A stretch of 64,000 bases of DNA from JALYNX01 sp963749415 (GTDB lineage: Bacteria > Actinomycetota > Acidimicrobiia > Spongiisociales > ZC4RG35). Below are positions 52,757 through 62,856 of the stretch, piece after piece. The DNA lies in contig CAVVMG010000001.1 in NCBI GenBank assembly GCA_963749415.1, positions 1,240,001 to 1,304,000 of the forward strand. The letters are read 5' to 3'. Below the pieces are notes generated by a model that saw only the letters and a program-made list of their open reading frames with translations, did not search any database and was not told the origin of the DNA. The first letter of the stretch is position 1; each line of letters begins with the position of its first letter. Position numbers and translations under genes: made by a program.

Positions 52757-55120
52757 ATGAAGCTTTTCCCCAAGACGCTCACCATCCTGACGGCGCTCCT
52801 GCTGCTCACGATCCTGCCTGCTCCGGAACGGGCCGGCGCCGCACAGCCGCCGTGGCTGGAGGAGGACTTCGAGAACGGGGTCAATGGCGTCTTCGACACG
52901 ACTTTCGGGCTGAAGCCGACCTCATCGGGACATCAGGGCGACGGGCTCTACACCGACATTTTCAAGGGTGACCACTGGGGGGGAAGCGCCCACTGGTACA
53001 CGAAGACCAACATCGGCTCCGAGCCACAAGAGATGTGGATGCGGTATTGGCTCCGGTTCCCGATCGGCTTCAAGGTCAACCCGCCCTATAGGGGAAAGCT
53101 GCCTGGATTCGGCGGGCTCTACACCTACAACTGCCTTGGCAACAGGCCGTCGACCGCGGCAGCCCCCTGCTGGTCGGCGCGCATGGCCTTCCAGCCGGTC
53201 TATGCGTCGGATGGCCTTCCCTCATATCCGTACAACCCGGCCCAGGTGACCCGGATCTCCTTCTACTCCTATCTCCTCAACTCCAGCGGGACGGGACAGA
53301 ACGGCAGGATCCTCAACTGGAACCCCGACCTGTCGACCCTGCAACACGGGCGCTGGTACTGCATCGAGGCCCGGGTCAAGGTCAACTCGCTGGGCCAATC
53401 CAATGGCGTCCTCGAGGGCTACGTCGACGGAGACCGCGCCTACGCCGCGAGCAATTTGACCTTCCGGAGGCCATCGGAGAGCCAACTCAAGGTGAAGTCT
53501 CTCTGGTTCGACGTCTACTACGGGGGCGACGGCACCTCCCCGATCAACAACAAGATCTTCTTCGACTCGCTGGCGGCGGGCCCGGAGCGAATCGGCTGCA
53601 ACGACCGGCCTCAGGCGTCGGGGCGATTCTTCGACGACGACGACTCGGTCTTCGAGGCGGCCATCGAGCGGCTTGCAGCCTCGGGGATCACCGAGGGGTG
53701 CAACCCGCCGGTCAACGATCGGTTCTGCCCTGAAGACTCGGTGACCCGGGGACAGATGGCAGCATTCCTCAAGCGTGCGCTCGGGGACCAGTATCAGGTG
53801 GCGGTCCCTCCGGAGCCGCCCTCGCCTCCCGACTTCTGGGGAGGGCGGTCCCATCTCGCTTATAAGACGGCACTCGCGGTGTATGGGGCGGGCGGGGCCG
53901 GCTTCGACACTTTCGGGGTCAGTTACTGGGTCGACGAAACCGGCGGCGACAAGAACTGGCTGGCCACCGGGAGTTCGGGAAACCCCAACATCTGGGTCCC
54001 CACCCAGTTGGGTCACATTTGGGACGCTGGAGCCACCCCTTACATCCGGATCATCGCCAAGGACCTCGACGGCCTCGCATCCGGAAAGCACGACAAGCGC
54101 CTCAACAACATGCTCGCCGCTTTCGCCAAATTCACCGACCTGGGCGGTGGCCGCCGGGTGATCCTCGACATCCTCCCCGAGCCCAATCTGCGCAGCAACC
54201 CGTGGGGGGACGATGCGCCGGCGTTCAAGACCGCGTTCCGCAGAATCGCGGACAGGGCAAACACGGTCATCGGCTCCTCTCATGTCCGCACCGCATTCAC
54301 CGCCCATCGCTCGATGTCGAGCAGTCGATATTCGGCTGCGCAATGGGGGACCGGCGGGTTCCGCCTCTATTGGCCGGGTGCGAACTATGTCGACATCGCC
54401 GGTGTCGGCGGGTACCCCACATCGGGGGGGACCAACGTCGGATACCACGAGGCGGCGGTCAACGAGATGTCGAACGCCGCCGGCCCCGGGATTCCGATCA
54501 TCATCGCTGCGGGCGGTGCTCCCAACCGCCCGAGCGAGGCCGCGCAGATCCAATATGCCGGCGCCCTGGCCCAGTTGGCGGCGCGTCACCCCCAGGTCGT
54601 TGGCGTGCAATGGGACGACTGGGTGAAAGGCGGGCTCGACCTCCGGGTGAGCAGCGCCTCGGGCCTCCAATCCGGGTTCGCGACGGCCGCGCATTCGGCT
54701 CAGGACGGTGGGGTGGACTGGCTGTTCTCGTCGAACGTCGCCTCCTGGGCTTCCGCCCGGAGTGCCGCCAATCCTTTCGACGACTCCACCTCGTCGATCT
54801 TCTCGGAGTCGATCAAGTGGTTGAACGCCACCGGCATCACCGAGGGTTGCGGGCCCCGGAGGTTCTGCCCGGACGCCCGTGTGACCAGGGGCCAAATGGC
54901 GGCGTTCCTGGTGCGCGCCCTCCATCTGCCTGCTCCGGCGAGGCCAAAGGCCTTCGTCGACACCAGGGGACATCTTTTCGAAGGCGCGATCGCCAGGCTG
55001 GCCCATGCCGGGATCACGGTGGGCTGCAATCCGCCTTCCAACAACCGCTTCTGTCCGAACAGCGACGTGACCCGGGGCGAGATGGCGGCGTTCCTGGTCA
55101 GGGCCGGCCTCACCGACTGA
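52757..55120 (+). CDS. Secreted polysaccharide-lyase-like / SLH / glycoside-hydrolase-like fusion protein
   Basis: A 787-residue exported protein. The signal peptide (about 1-28) starts MKLFPKTLTILTALLLL. A jelly-roll domain of alginate/glucuronan-lyase type follows (about 30-285: MWMRYWLRFP, GKLPGFGG, WSARMAFQP, GRWYCIEARVKV). Then come one SLH repeat (about 290-341), a TIM-barrel glycosidase-like domain resembling GH26 (about 360-630; YIRIIAKDLDG, LDILPEPNLR, VGVQWDDW) and two more SLH repeats (about 674-723 and 731-787). The SLH units have paired cysteines (ITEGC...FCP). In the glycosidase-like domain the expected second catalytic Glu is absent (IIIAAGG). It probably sits on the cell envelope and binds or degrades acidic glycans. 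Confidence 0.8.
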   Translation: MKLFPKTLTILTALLLLTILPAPERAGAAQPPWLEEDFENGVNGVFDTTFGLKPTSSGHQGDGLYTDIFKGDHWGGSAHWYTKTNIGSEPQEMWMRYWLRFPIGFKVNPPYRGKLPGFGGLYTYNCLGNRPSTAAAPCWSARMAFQPVYASDGLPSYPYNPAQVTRISFYSYLLNSSGTGQNGRILNWNPDLSTLQHGRWYCIEARVKVNSLGQSNGVLEGYVDGDRAYAASNLTFRRPSESQLKVKSLWFDVYYGGDGTSPINNKIFFDSLAAGPERIGCNDRPQASGRFFDDDDSVFEAAIERLAASGITEGCNPPVNDRFCPEDSVTRGQMAAFLKRALGDQYQVAVPPEPPSPPDFWGGRSHLAYKTALAVYGAGGAGFDTFGVSYWVDETGGDKNWLATGSSGNPNIWVPTQLGHIWDAGATPYIRIIAKDLDGLASGKHDKRLNNMLAAFAKFTDLGGGRRVILDILPEPNLRSNPWGDDAPAFKTAFRRIADRANTVIGSSHVRTAFTAHRSMSSSRYSAAQWGTGGFRLYWPGANYVDIAGVGGYPTSGGTNVGYHEAAVNEMSNAAGPGIPIIIAAGGAPNRPSEAAQIQYAGALAQLAARHPQVVGVQWDDWVKGGLDLRVSSASGLQSGFATAAHSAQDGGVDWLFSSNVASWASARSAANPFDDSTSSIFSESIKWLNATGITEGCGPRRFCPDARVTRGQMAAFLVRALHLPAPARPKAFVDTRGHLFEGAIARLAHAGITVGCNPPSNNRFCPNSDVTRGEMAAFLVRAGLTD

Positions 55121-55189
55121 CCACTGCGGCTGTTCCCGGCTGCCTCACTAGTCTCCCCGGTTCCGGCGACCTTCCAGGAGCTCTCTGAT

Positions 55190-56392
<1,203 letters not shown>

Positions 56393-56458
56393 GTGCCCCA
56401 GGGGATAGCTCCCGGCCGGCTATTACGATCCCCGGCTGACCATTCCAAGGAGTGACTC

Positions 56459-56842
56459 GTGTCCAAGTTCCTCAGCGAAGAGTGGGCAGCCGATGTGACC
56501 GCGGCCCTGGGCCAGCACCAGGGTTTCAAGAACGCCATCGGCACTGCCGACCTCAAGATCCAGTTCGTCGTCAATGACGGCCCGGATGGCGACATGGAGT
56601 ATTTCCTCGACTCCGGCGCCGGCCGCTCGACGATGGGCGTGGGCTCCATCGAAGACCCGGATGTCACGGTGCGGCAGAGCTATGAGACCGCGACCGCGAT
56701 CTCCAAAGGGGAGTTGAACACTCAGACCGCCTTCATGACGGGCAAGGTGAAGGTGTCGGGGAACCTGGCGAAGTTGATGATGCACCAGTCGGCGATCCAG
56801 CAGTGGGGGGCGGCAGTCGTCGATCTCGACGTCGAGTACTGA
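56459..56842 (+). CDS. SCP2 sterol-carrier-like domain protein
   Basis: A 127-residue single SCP2 domain: KIQFVVNDGPDGDMEYFLDSGAG, then DPDVTVRQSYETATAISKGEL and TGKVKVSGNLAKLM. The fold holds fatty acyl-CoA or other lipids. Its GTG start at 56459 is well supported by AAGGAG (56446-56451). It may be independent of icd, whose stop lies 66 bases upstream. Confidence 0.88.
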   Translation: MSKFLSEEWAADVTAALGQHQGFKNAIGTADLKIQFVVNDGPDGDMEYFLDSGAGRSTMGVGSIEDPDVTVRQSYETATAISKGELNTQTAFMTGKVKVSGNLAKLMMHQSAIQQWGAAVVDLDVEY

Positions 56843-56897
56843 GCCAGACCCGGCCTCTGGCGCAGTCGACTAGTCACATTGCGTAAAACCGCATGAT

Positions 56898-56929
56898 CCC
56901 TGGTTACCAGGGTGACGGGGTCGGATAAT
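56898..56929 (+). promoter_or_regulatory. Candidate promoter and overlapping operator of the tadE-tadG operon
   Basis: GATAAT at 56924-56929 is a good -10. Seventeen bases upstream, TGGTTA (56901-56906) is a weak -35. The palindrome CCCTGG-TTA-CCAGGG (56898-56912) covers that -35, a usual place for a repressor. This is a sequence-only prediction. Confidence 0.4.
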
Positions 56930-56976
56930 GTACGCAGGTGTTACCGGTGGGGCCGGGAGCACGTCAGGGGCAAATC

Positions 56977-57513
56977 ATGGGCAAGGGAGCAAATCAAAGG
57001 GGGGCAACCTTGGTTGAGGCCGCCCTGGTGCTCCCGATCATGATCATGCTGATGATCAGCCTCCTCGAGTTGGGGATGTTGTTTCGCGACTTGTTGACCG
57101 TCTCCTACACGGCCCGGGAGGCGGCCCGGGTCGGGTCGCTGGCGGGGAACGACCCCGAGGCCGACTGTGACCTCGTGCAGAGCGTGGTCACCGCGTTTGG
57201 TCCCACCGACGTTGTCGGCATCGACATCCTCATTTTCAAGGCCAGCGAGAGCACCGGAAACCCGGAGATCGGGAAGACCAACACCTGGAGATTGACCACG
57301 GGAGACCCCACCGACTGTGGCGACTGGACGGTGTTGGAGCAGTGGCCGAGCACCACGCGCCAGGTCAACGTCAGTGACACTCTCGAGCTCGACATCCTGG
57401 GGGTGTCCATCGTCACCGAGCACGACTGGCTGACCGGCCTCCCACCGTGGCGGGGTACCATGGACCTGACCCGAACCGCTTTGCAGCGCCTCGAGCCCGA
57501 GGCGTTCGAATGA
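56977..57513 (+). CDS. TadE-family minor pseudopilin-like protein
   Basis: A 178-residue protein. MGKGANQRGATLVEAALVLPIMIMLMISLLELGMLF is interrupted by no charge after the Glu, the TadE pattern of a short basic leader, Glu and a long hydrophobic helix. EAARVGSLAG after the helix is also typical. The exported part has three cysteines. The ATG at 56977 has AGGGG upstream; a GTG at 56938 would add 13 residues. It starts a three-gene operon with ATGA overlaps. Confidence 0.83.
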   Translation: MGKGANQRGATLVEAALVLPIMIMLMISLLELGMLFRDLLTVSYTAREAARVGSLAGNDPEADCDLVQSVVTAFGPTDVVGIDILIFKASESTGNPEIGKTNTWRLTTGDPTDCGDWTVLEQWPSTTRQVNVSDTLELDILGVSIVTEHDWLTGLPPWRGTMDLTRTALQRLEPEAFE

Positions 57514-58940
57514 GGTTCTGGAAGCGGGAACAGGGAATCTCGCTGGTCTGGCTGGCGCTGATGCTGGTGGTCCTGATCGGGATGGCCGGGTTCGGTCTCG
57601 ACCTGGGTTGGATGTACCTGAGCACCACCCGGGCGCAGAAGGCCGTGGACGCCGCCGCCCTCGCCGGAGTGGTCAATCTTCCCGGGTTCATCGCTCAAGC
57701 CAATCAGGACGCCGCCGACGCGGCCCGGGCCAATGGCTACGACCCGGGCGGGGCCGACACCCTCACCGTCACCCCACTCGCCGACAACAAGCTCCATGCC
57801 GAGCTGCGCACCTCGATCGAGCCCTTCTTCCTCAAGGTGCTCGGGTTCGACCAGTTCAACATCACCAGACAGGCCACGTCGGAGTACATCAAACCGGTGC
57901 CCCTGGGCAACCCGAACAATTGCTTCGGGTGCCCGATCGTCGGCGACTCTTGGGCCGCGGTGTCCTCCGAGTTCATCCACAAGGAGCACGGTGACCCTTA
58001 TTCCACCCAGTGCCGGGTGCCTGCCGGTCCCGGTTCCTGCTCGTCGGGGAACAGCGATTACAACCGGGGCGGGGCCTACTCCGGGTACTACTACGGGATC
58101 GAGGTGATGTCGGGGTCGAGCGGGCTCCTGGTCGAACTGTTCGACGCCGGATTCCATGCCCGGCCCCAGGACGAGGGGACCGGCGACTTCGCATTGAGCG
58201 GCGACGCGGGCCCGACCACCAACTACACCCTGCACATGGTGGACACCACCCCGCTCGATCCCACGGACAACCCGGCGATCTCCGGCTGCTCCTCGTCTTA
58301 TGCACCGGCCACCGGGCCTCAGGACCAATGGGAGACCCTGTGCTCGCTGAGCGGGTCGATCACCCCCGGCATCTACGTCCTTCATGTCGACACCTCCGGG
58401 TCGGGACGGGCCAGCAACCATTATTCGGTCCGGGCCAACTCTTCGATTCAACCTCGGGTCTTCGGGATCAACGACATGTCGATCTGGTCCAACGACCTGG
58501 TATCGAGCTCCCAGCTCTACCTGGCGGAGATCGAGGACATCCACGCCGGCAAGAAACTGGAGCTCCAGTTCTACGACCCCGGTGACGCCGACGCCGACTC
58601 CTGGATGTCGGTGATCTCACCCACCGGGGGCATCCCCAACTGCAGCTGGACGGTGTGGAACCACAACCTGACCTCCCAGACCAAACCCCCAGGGTCGGGG
58701 CCCTGCACCTGGAAAACCACCGACACCAGCGACCCAGACGGAGACGGCGATCCGCGGGTCTACAACGAGCAGTGGATCGTGGCCACCATCGACCTCCCCG
58801 ACGACCCGGCCGACATGTGCGGCGCCGACTGCTTCTGGAAGATGGACCTCGACCTCAGCCTTCCGACGGAACGCACCACCTGGCGGGCCCGGGTGATCGG
58901 GAACCCGGTCCGGCTCGTCCCTCCTGAGACTGTTCCATGA
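57510..58940 (+). CDS. TadG-like secreted protein with pilus-type N-terminus
   Basis: A 476-residue protein. MRFWKREQGISLVWLALMLVVLIGMAGFGLDLGWMYL is the Tad-type N-terminal helix, and TTRAQKAVDAAALAGV follows as in TadG/TadE-like proteins. The rest is a Cys- and Gly/Ser/Asp-rich extracellular region with no recognised enzyme motif, possibly beta-rich. It overlaps tadE at ATGA and the next gene at ATGA, so the three are made together. No TadA ATPase or TadB/C platform is in the window. Confidence 0.8.
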   Translation: MRFWKREQGISLVWLALMLVVLIGMAGFGLDLGWMYLSTTRAQKAVDAAALAGVVNLPGFIAQANQDAADAARANGYDPGGADTLTVTPLADNKLHAELRTSIEPFFLKVLGFDQFNITRQATSEYIKPVPLGNPNNCFGCPIVGDSWAAVSSEFIHKEHGDPYSTQCRVPAGPGSCSSGNSDYNRGGAYSGYYYGIEVMSGSSGLLVELFDAGFHARPQDEGTGDFALSGDAGPTTNYTLHMVDTTPLDPTDNPAISGCSSSYAPATGPQDQWETLCSLSGSITPGIYVLHVDTSGSGRASNHYSVRANSSIQPRVFGINDMSIWSNDLVSSSQLYLAEIEDIHAGKKLELQFYDPGDADADSWMSVISPTGGIPNCSWTVWNHNLTSQTKPPGSGPCTWKTTDTSDPDGDGDPRVYNEQWIVATIDLPDDPADMCGADCFWKMDLDLSLPTERTTWRARVIGNPVRLVPPETVP

Positions 58941-59476
58941 GAGCCGAGCGGGGCACTGCCGCCATCGAGATGGCGATGGCGCTGATGATCCTGTTGCTAC
59001 TTGCGTTGGGCACATACGAGTGGGGGGTCGGGTTCTCGGACCGGGTCTCCATGTCCTCGGCGGTCAGGGAGGGAGCCCGGGTGGGCAGTGCAGCCGGTGA
59101 CAACCCGGACGCCGACTGCCGGGTCATCGAGGCTTCGGCTGGAGCGCTCAACGGCGTCTCCGGCAATCAGGTGAAACAGCTTTGGATCTATGAGTCAGAC
59201 GTCAACGGGTCGGTCTCCCTCAATCGCCAGATCTATCGCCCCGCCGACCCGTCCGAGCCTGGTCTGGGATGCGCCGGCGCCTCCTGGTTCGTCGTGAGCA
59301 ACGGCTGGCCCTCCTCGTCGCGGCAGAACCTCGGTGTCAATCGCGACTGGCTCGGGGTCAAGGTGATCGCCGATCACGAGTGGCGGACCGGGTTTCTGTT
59401 TTGGAAGGGCACCGTCGAATGGGAAGAGGACGCGGTGTTCCGCCTCGAGCCAGGAATAGAGGATGGGACTCCGTGA
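58937..59476 (+). CDS. TadE-family protein (second copy)
   Basis: A 179-residue protein with RGTAAIEMAMALMILLLLALGTYEWGVGF at the N-terminus, the TadE-type Glu and helix, then SAVREGARVGSAAGDNPDADC, which closely matches the first TadE (EAARVGSLAGNDPEADC). This indicates an old duplication. Both have a similar C-terminal strand region with Trp-rich motifs (WLGVKVIADHEWRTG versus DILGVSIVTEHDWLTG). It ends one base before the convergent mdh gene. Confidence 0.82.
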   Translation: MRAERGTAAIEMAMALMILLLLALGTYEWGVGFSDRVSMSSAVREGARVGSAAGDNPDADCRVIEASAGALNGVSGNQVKQLWIYESDVNGSVSLNRQIYRPADPSEPGLGCAGASWFVVSNGWPSSSRQNLGVNRDWLGVKVIADHEWRTGFLFWKGTVEWEEDAVFRLEPGIEDGTP

Positions 59477-59477
59477 C

Positions 59478-60470
59478 TCAGCCGAGCAGGCCGAGCCCGG
59501 CCACGGCGTCGCGCTCCTCGACGAGCTCGGCGACCGAAAGATCGATGCGGCCGCGTGAGTAGTCGTCGATGTCGAGCCCTTGAACGATCTGCCATCCACC
59601 GTCATGGCAGACGCAGGGAAATGACGAAATCAGGCCCGTGGGAACACCGTATGAGCCGTCGGAGGGGACGCCCATCGAGACCCAGTCTCCTTGGGGAGTT
59701 CCCGACACCCAATCCCTGACGTGGGAGATGGCGGCGTTGGCCGCCGACCCCGCAGACGACGCGCCCCGTGCCGAGATGATGGCTGCCCCCCTCCCGGCGA
59801 CCTTGGGGATGTAGACATCCTCGACCCAGGTCGGGTCGCCGACCAGGCGGTACGCCTGCTCCCCGTCGACTTCGCAGTGGAATAGGTCTGGGTATTGGGT
59901 CGAGGAGTGGTTTCCCCAGATCGTCATCTTCTTGATCGAGGACACCGGGCGATTGAGGCGCGCCGCCAACTGGCTCACGGCCCGGTTGTGATCCAGGCGG
60001 GTCATCGCGGTGAAGCTCGCGGGATCGAGACCCGAAGCGTTGCTCATGGCGATCAGGGCGTTGGTGTTGGCGGGGTTGCCAACCACCAGCACCTTGACCC
60101 CGTGGGTAGCGGCGCCGGCTAGGGCCCTGCCCTGTGTCGTGAAGATCGCGCCGTTGGCCGAGAGCAGGTCCGATCGCTCCATCCCCGCCTTGCGCGGCAT
60201 CGCTCCGACGAGGAGGGCGATGTTGGCGCCGGCAAACGCCGTCTCTGGATCGTCCGTTGTCACCATGCCGGTGAGCAAGGGAAAGGCGCCGTCCTCGAGC
60301 TCCATGGCCACCCCCTCCAATGCAGGGAGAGCCGGGTTGATCTCCAGCATTTGAAGCACGATTGGCTGGTCGGTGCCCAGCATCTCGCCCGATGCGATCC
60401 GGAACACCAGGCTGTATCCAATCTGTCCGGCCGCCCCGGTCACCGCAACTCGAACTGGCTGCTTGTCCAT
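59478..60470 (-). CDS. mdh: Malate dehydrogenase
   Basis: NAD-dependent TCA-cycle enzyme of the cytosolic/Thermus-like type; 330 residues from ATG 60470. The NAD loop is VAVTGAAGQIGYSL; LLVGAMPRKAGMERSDLL carries the substrate arginines, VVGNPANTNALI and TRLDHNRA follow, and the catalytic His is in MTIWGNHSSTQYPD. It is the last gene of the nadA-nadB-nadC cluster, 11 bases after nadC. Malate oxidation feeds oxaloacetate towards aspartate, the NadB substrate. Confidence 0.95.
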   Translation of the reverse strand: MDKQPVRVAVTGAAGQIGYSLVFRIASGEMLGTDQPIVLQMLEINPALPALEGVAMELEDGAFPLLTGMVTTDDPETAFAGANIALLVGAMPRKAGMERSDLLSANGAIFTTQGRALAGAATHGVKVLVVGNPANTNALIAMSNASGLDPASFTAMTRLDHNRAVSQLAARLNRPVSSIKKMTIWGNHSSTQYPDLFHCEVDGEQAYRLVGDPTWVEDVYIPKVAGRGAAIISARGASSAGSAANAAISHVRDWVSGTPQGDWVSMGVPSDGSYGVPTGLISSFPCVCHDGGWQIVQGLDIDDYSRGRIDLSVAELVEERDAVAGLGLLG

Positions 60471-60481
60471 CACCGTCAAAG

Positions 60482-61336
60482 CTATTCAGCTGGCTGCTCG
60501 CCGACGAAATCCAGCGCGAAGTCGAGTTGAGGCGGCGAATGGGTGATCCAGCCCACCGAGATGAAGTCGACCCCGGTCTCCGCGATGGAACGCGCGTTGT
60601 CCAGCGTCACCCCTCCCGAGGCCTCGGTCGATATGCGCCCTCCCACGAGCTGGACTGCCGTGCGCAGCTCCTCCGGGCTCATATTGTCGAGAAGCACCCG
60701 GTCGGCATCGGTCTCGAGCAGTTCCTCGAGTTGACTGATCTGATCCACTTCGACTTCGATCACGGTCCCGGTGCCGACTTTGTCCCGAGCGGTCCGCACT
60801 GCGGCCTCGATCCCGCCAACGGCGGCGAGGTGGTTGTCCTTGATCAGCACCGCGTCGTAGAGCCCGAAGCGGTGGTTGACACCACCTCCCACCTGCACCG
60901 CGTGCTTGTCCAGCAGACGCATGCCGGGCATCGTCTTGCGGGTGTCGGTGATCCGCGCCCCGGTCCCCGCCACCGCATCCACCAAGGCCGCGGTAGCCGT
61001 GGCCACACCCGACATCCGCCCCAGGAAGTTGAGGGCCGTTCGCTCCGATTTGAGAAGGGACCGCGCCCTCCCCGAGACCTCGGCGACGGTCTGGCCCGTC
61101 GTGACCCGGCCGCCGTCCTCGACCATGGCGGCGAAGTTCACATCTGGATCGACGACGGCGAAGACATGAGCGGCGACCTCGATGCCGGCCAGGACCCCTT
61201 CGGCTCGAGCCACGAGATGCGCCCTGGATTCCGTGCTCTCGGGCACGCAGGCATCACTGGTGATGTCGCCCGCCCCGTCGAGGTCCTCGGCCAAGGCGCG
61301 GGCGACCATGTCGACGTAAGCCTCAGGTGGGATCAC
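60482..61336 (-). CDS. nadC: Nicotinate-nucleotide pyrophosphorylase (carboxylating)
   Basis: Converts quinolinate plus PRPP to nicotinate mononucleotide; 284 residues from GTG 61336. LGRMSGVATATAALVDA, ARITDTRKTMPGMRLLDKHAVQ with the Arg/Lys of the phosphate site, GGGVNHRFGLYDAVLIKDNHLA and EVEVDQISQLEE are the family blocks. GTG overlaps the nadB stop as GTGA. The frame is open far upstream through nadB, but that is shadow. Confidence 0.95.
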   Translation of the reverse strand: MIPPEAYVDMVARALAEDLDGAGDITSDACVPESTESRAHLVARAEGVLAGIEVAAHVFAVVDPDVNFAAMVEDGGRVTTGQTVAEVSGRARSLLKSERTALNFLGRMSGVATATAALVDAVAGTGARITDTRKTMPGMRLLDKHAVQVGGGVNHRFGLYDAVLIKDNHLAAVGGIEAAVRTARDKVGTGTVIEVEVDQISQLEELLETDADRVLLDNMSPEELRTAVQLVGGRISTEASGGVTLDNARSIAETGVDFISVGWITHSPPQLDFALDFVGEQPAE

Positions 61337-62847
61337 GTCACTGCGACCAGGTCGGCCCGGGTGGGGTCGATGAGGGTCCGGTGCTCCTGCATGGGGTCGG
61401 GCTCGGGGTAGTCCGCCCGGTAGTGGCCCCCGCGTGACTCGCTGCGGCGCAGCGCGGCGAGGACGACCATGATCGCCAGGTCGGCGGCGACCCGGCCCGC
61501 GATCGTCCGCCTGAGGACCCCGTCCATCTCGAGAAGGCTGTTTCGGGCTTCCCAGAGCCCGGCACCGGTCCGCACCAGCCCGACCCGGTCCCACATCACC
61601 TGCCTCAAGTCCTCGAGGACGGGGCCGGCGACCAGAGGAAGGTCGAACGCCTCCTTGGGGGCGCGGGGCTCGCCTTCGATGTCGGCGAGGTTGCGCCGGA
61701 CATCGACGGAGACGCGTGCGCCGAACACCAGCCCTTCGAGAAGGGAGTTGGAGGCGAGGCGGTTGGCGCCGTGCACTCCGGACGAGCTGCACTCGCCAAC
61801 GGCCCACAGTCCCTCGATAGACGTTCGTCCGTTGGTGTCGGTATCGACACCACCCATGTAGTAGTGGGCGGCCGGGGAGACCGGCAACAGGTCCTGTTCC
61901 GGGTCGAGCCCGACGGAATGGGCATGGGCGTTCACGGTCGGGAATCTGTCGGCGAAGTTGATCAAGGAGCGTGCGTCGAGGTAGGCACCGACTCCCTTGT
62001 CGTATTGCCAGAAGATGGCCCGGGCGACGATATCCCGAGGGGCCAACTCCGCCATCGGGTGGTACTGGTCCATGAAACGGCGCCCGTGGGCGTCGACGAG
62101 GATGGCCCCTTCACCACGGAGGGCCTCGGTGAGCAAAGGCATCGGGTCTTTCCCGGCGAGCAGGGCCGTGGGATGGAACTGCATGAATTCGAGGTCCGCC
62201 AACCTGACGCCCACCCGGCCTGCCATAGCGATCCCATCGCCGGTGACCCCTGGCGGGTTGGTGGTTCGGGCGTACAACCTCCCCGCGCCTCCGGTGGCCA
62301 GGACGATCGCCGGCGCCAGGAGCACCTCCCTGGCCTTGCCGTCTGCTGTGACCACCCCGGTCACCCGGTTCTCGGTCATGACCAGATCGACCACTCTGGC
62401 CTCGATGACGTGAGCCCGGTCCGAGGCTGTAACCGCTTCGGTGAGGGCTCGCATCACCTCGGCGCCGGTGGCGTCGCCATCGGCGTGGACGACCCTCCGG
62501 GTTCGGTGCCCACCTTCCTGGCCAAGGGAGAGCAACCCATCGGAGTCACGATCGAACTCTGCGCCGAGTGCGATGAGATGGTCGATGGCGGCAGGCCCGC
62601 CCCCGGTGAGTATCTCGACTGCATGCTGCACGGCGAGCCCTCCGGCTACGTCCAACGTGTCGGCAGCGTGTAGTTGCGGGGAGTCGGTCGACGAGAGCGC
62701 TGCTGCGATGCCTCCCTGTGCCCACCACGTGGATCCCATCTCGGGAGCGCTGACCACATAGGACCGGGGCAGGCCAAGCGCCACGGTGAGACCGGCGACC
62801 CCGGCGCCGACGACGAGAGGGGCGTCGAGCCGTTGGATCTCGGTCAT
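61333..62847 (-). CDS. nadB: L-aspartate oxidase
   Basis: Flavoenzyme forming iminoaspartate for quinolinate synthesis; 504 residues. The FAD-binding N-terminus is VVGAGVAGLTVALGL, with STWWAQGGIAAALS and EGGHRTRRVVHADGDATG in the FAD/active-site area; AHYYMGGVDTDTNGRTSIEGLWAVGE is the family segment before the second flavin block. Start ATG 62847. It follows nadA after 9 bases and is overlapped by nadC. Confidence 0.96.
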   Translation of the reverse strand: MTEIQRLDAPLVVGAGVAGLTVALGLPRSYVVSAPEMGSTWWAQGGIAAALSSTDSPQLHAADTLDVAGGLAVQHAVEILTGGGPAAIDHLIALGAEFDRDSDGLLSLGQEGGHRTRRVVHADGDATGAEVMRALTEAVTASDRAHVIEARVVDLVMTENRVTGVVTADGKAREVLLAPAIVLATGGAGRLYARTTNPPGVTGDGIAMAGRVGVRLADLEFMQFHPTALLAGKDPMPLLTEALRGEGAILVDAHGRRFMDQYHPMAELAPRDIVARAIFWQYDKGVGAYLDARSLINFADRFPTVNAHAHSVGLDPEQDLLPVSPAAHYYMGGVDTDTNGRTSIEGLWAVGECSSSGVHGANRLASNSLLEGLVFGARVSVDVRRNLADIEGEPRAPKEAFDLPLVAGPVLEDLRQVMWDRVGLVRTGAGLWEARNSLLEMDGVLRRTIAGRVAADLAIMVVLAALRRSESRGGHYRADYPEPDPMQEHRTLIDPTRADLVAVT

Positions 62848-62856
62848 GGGGAGCTT

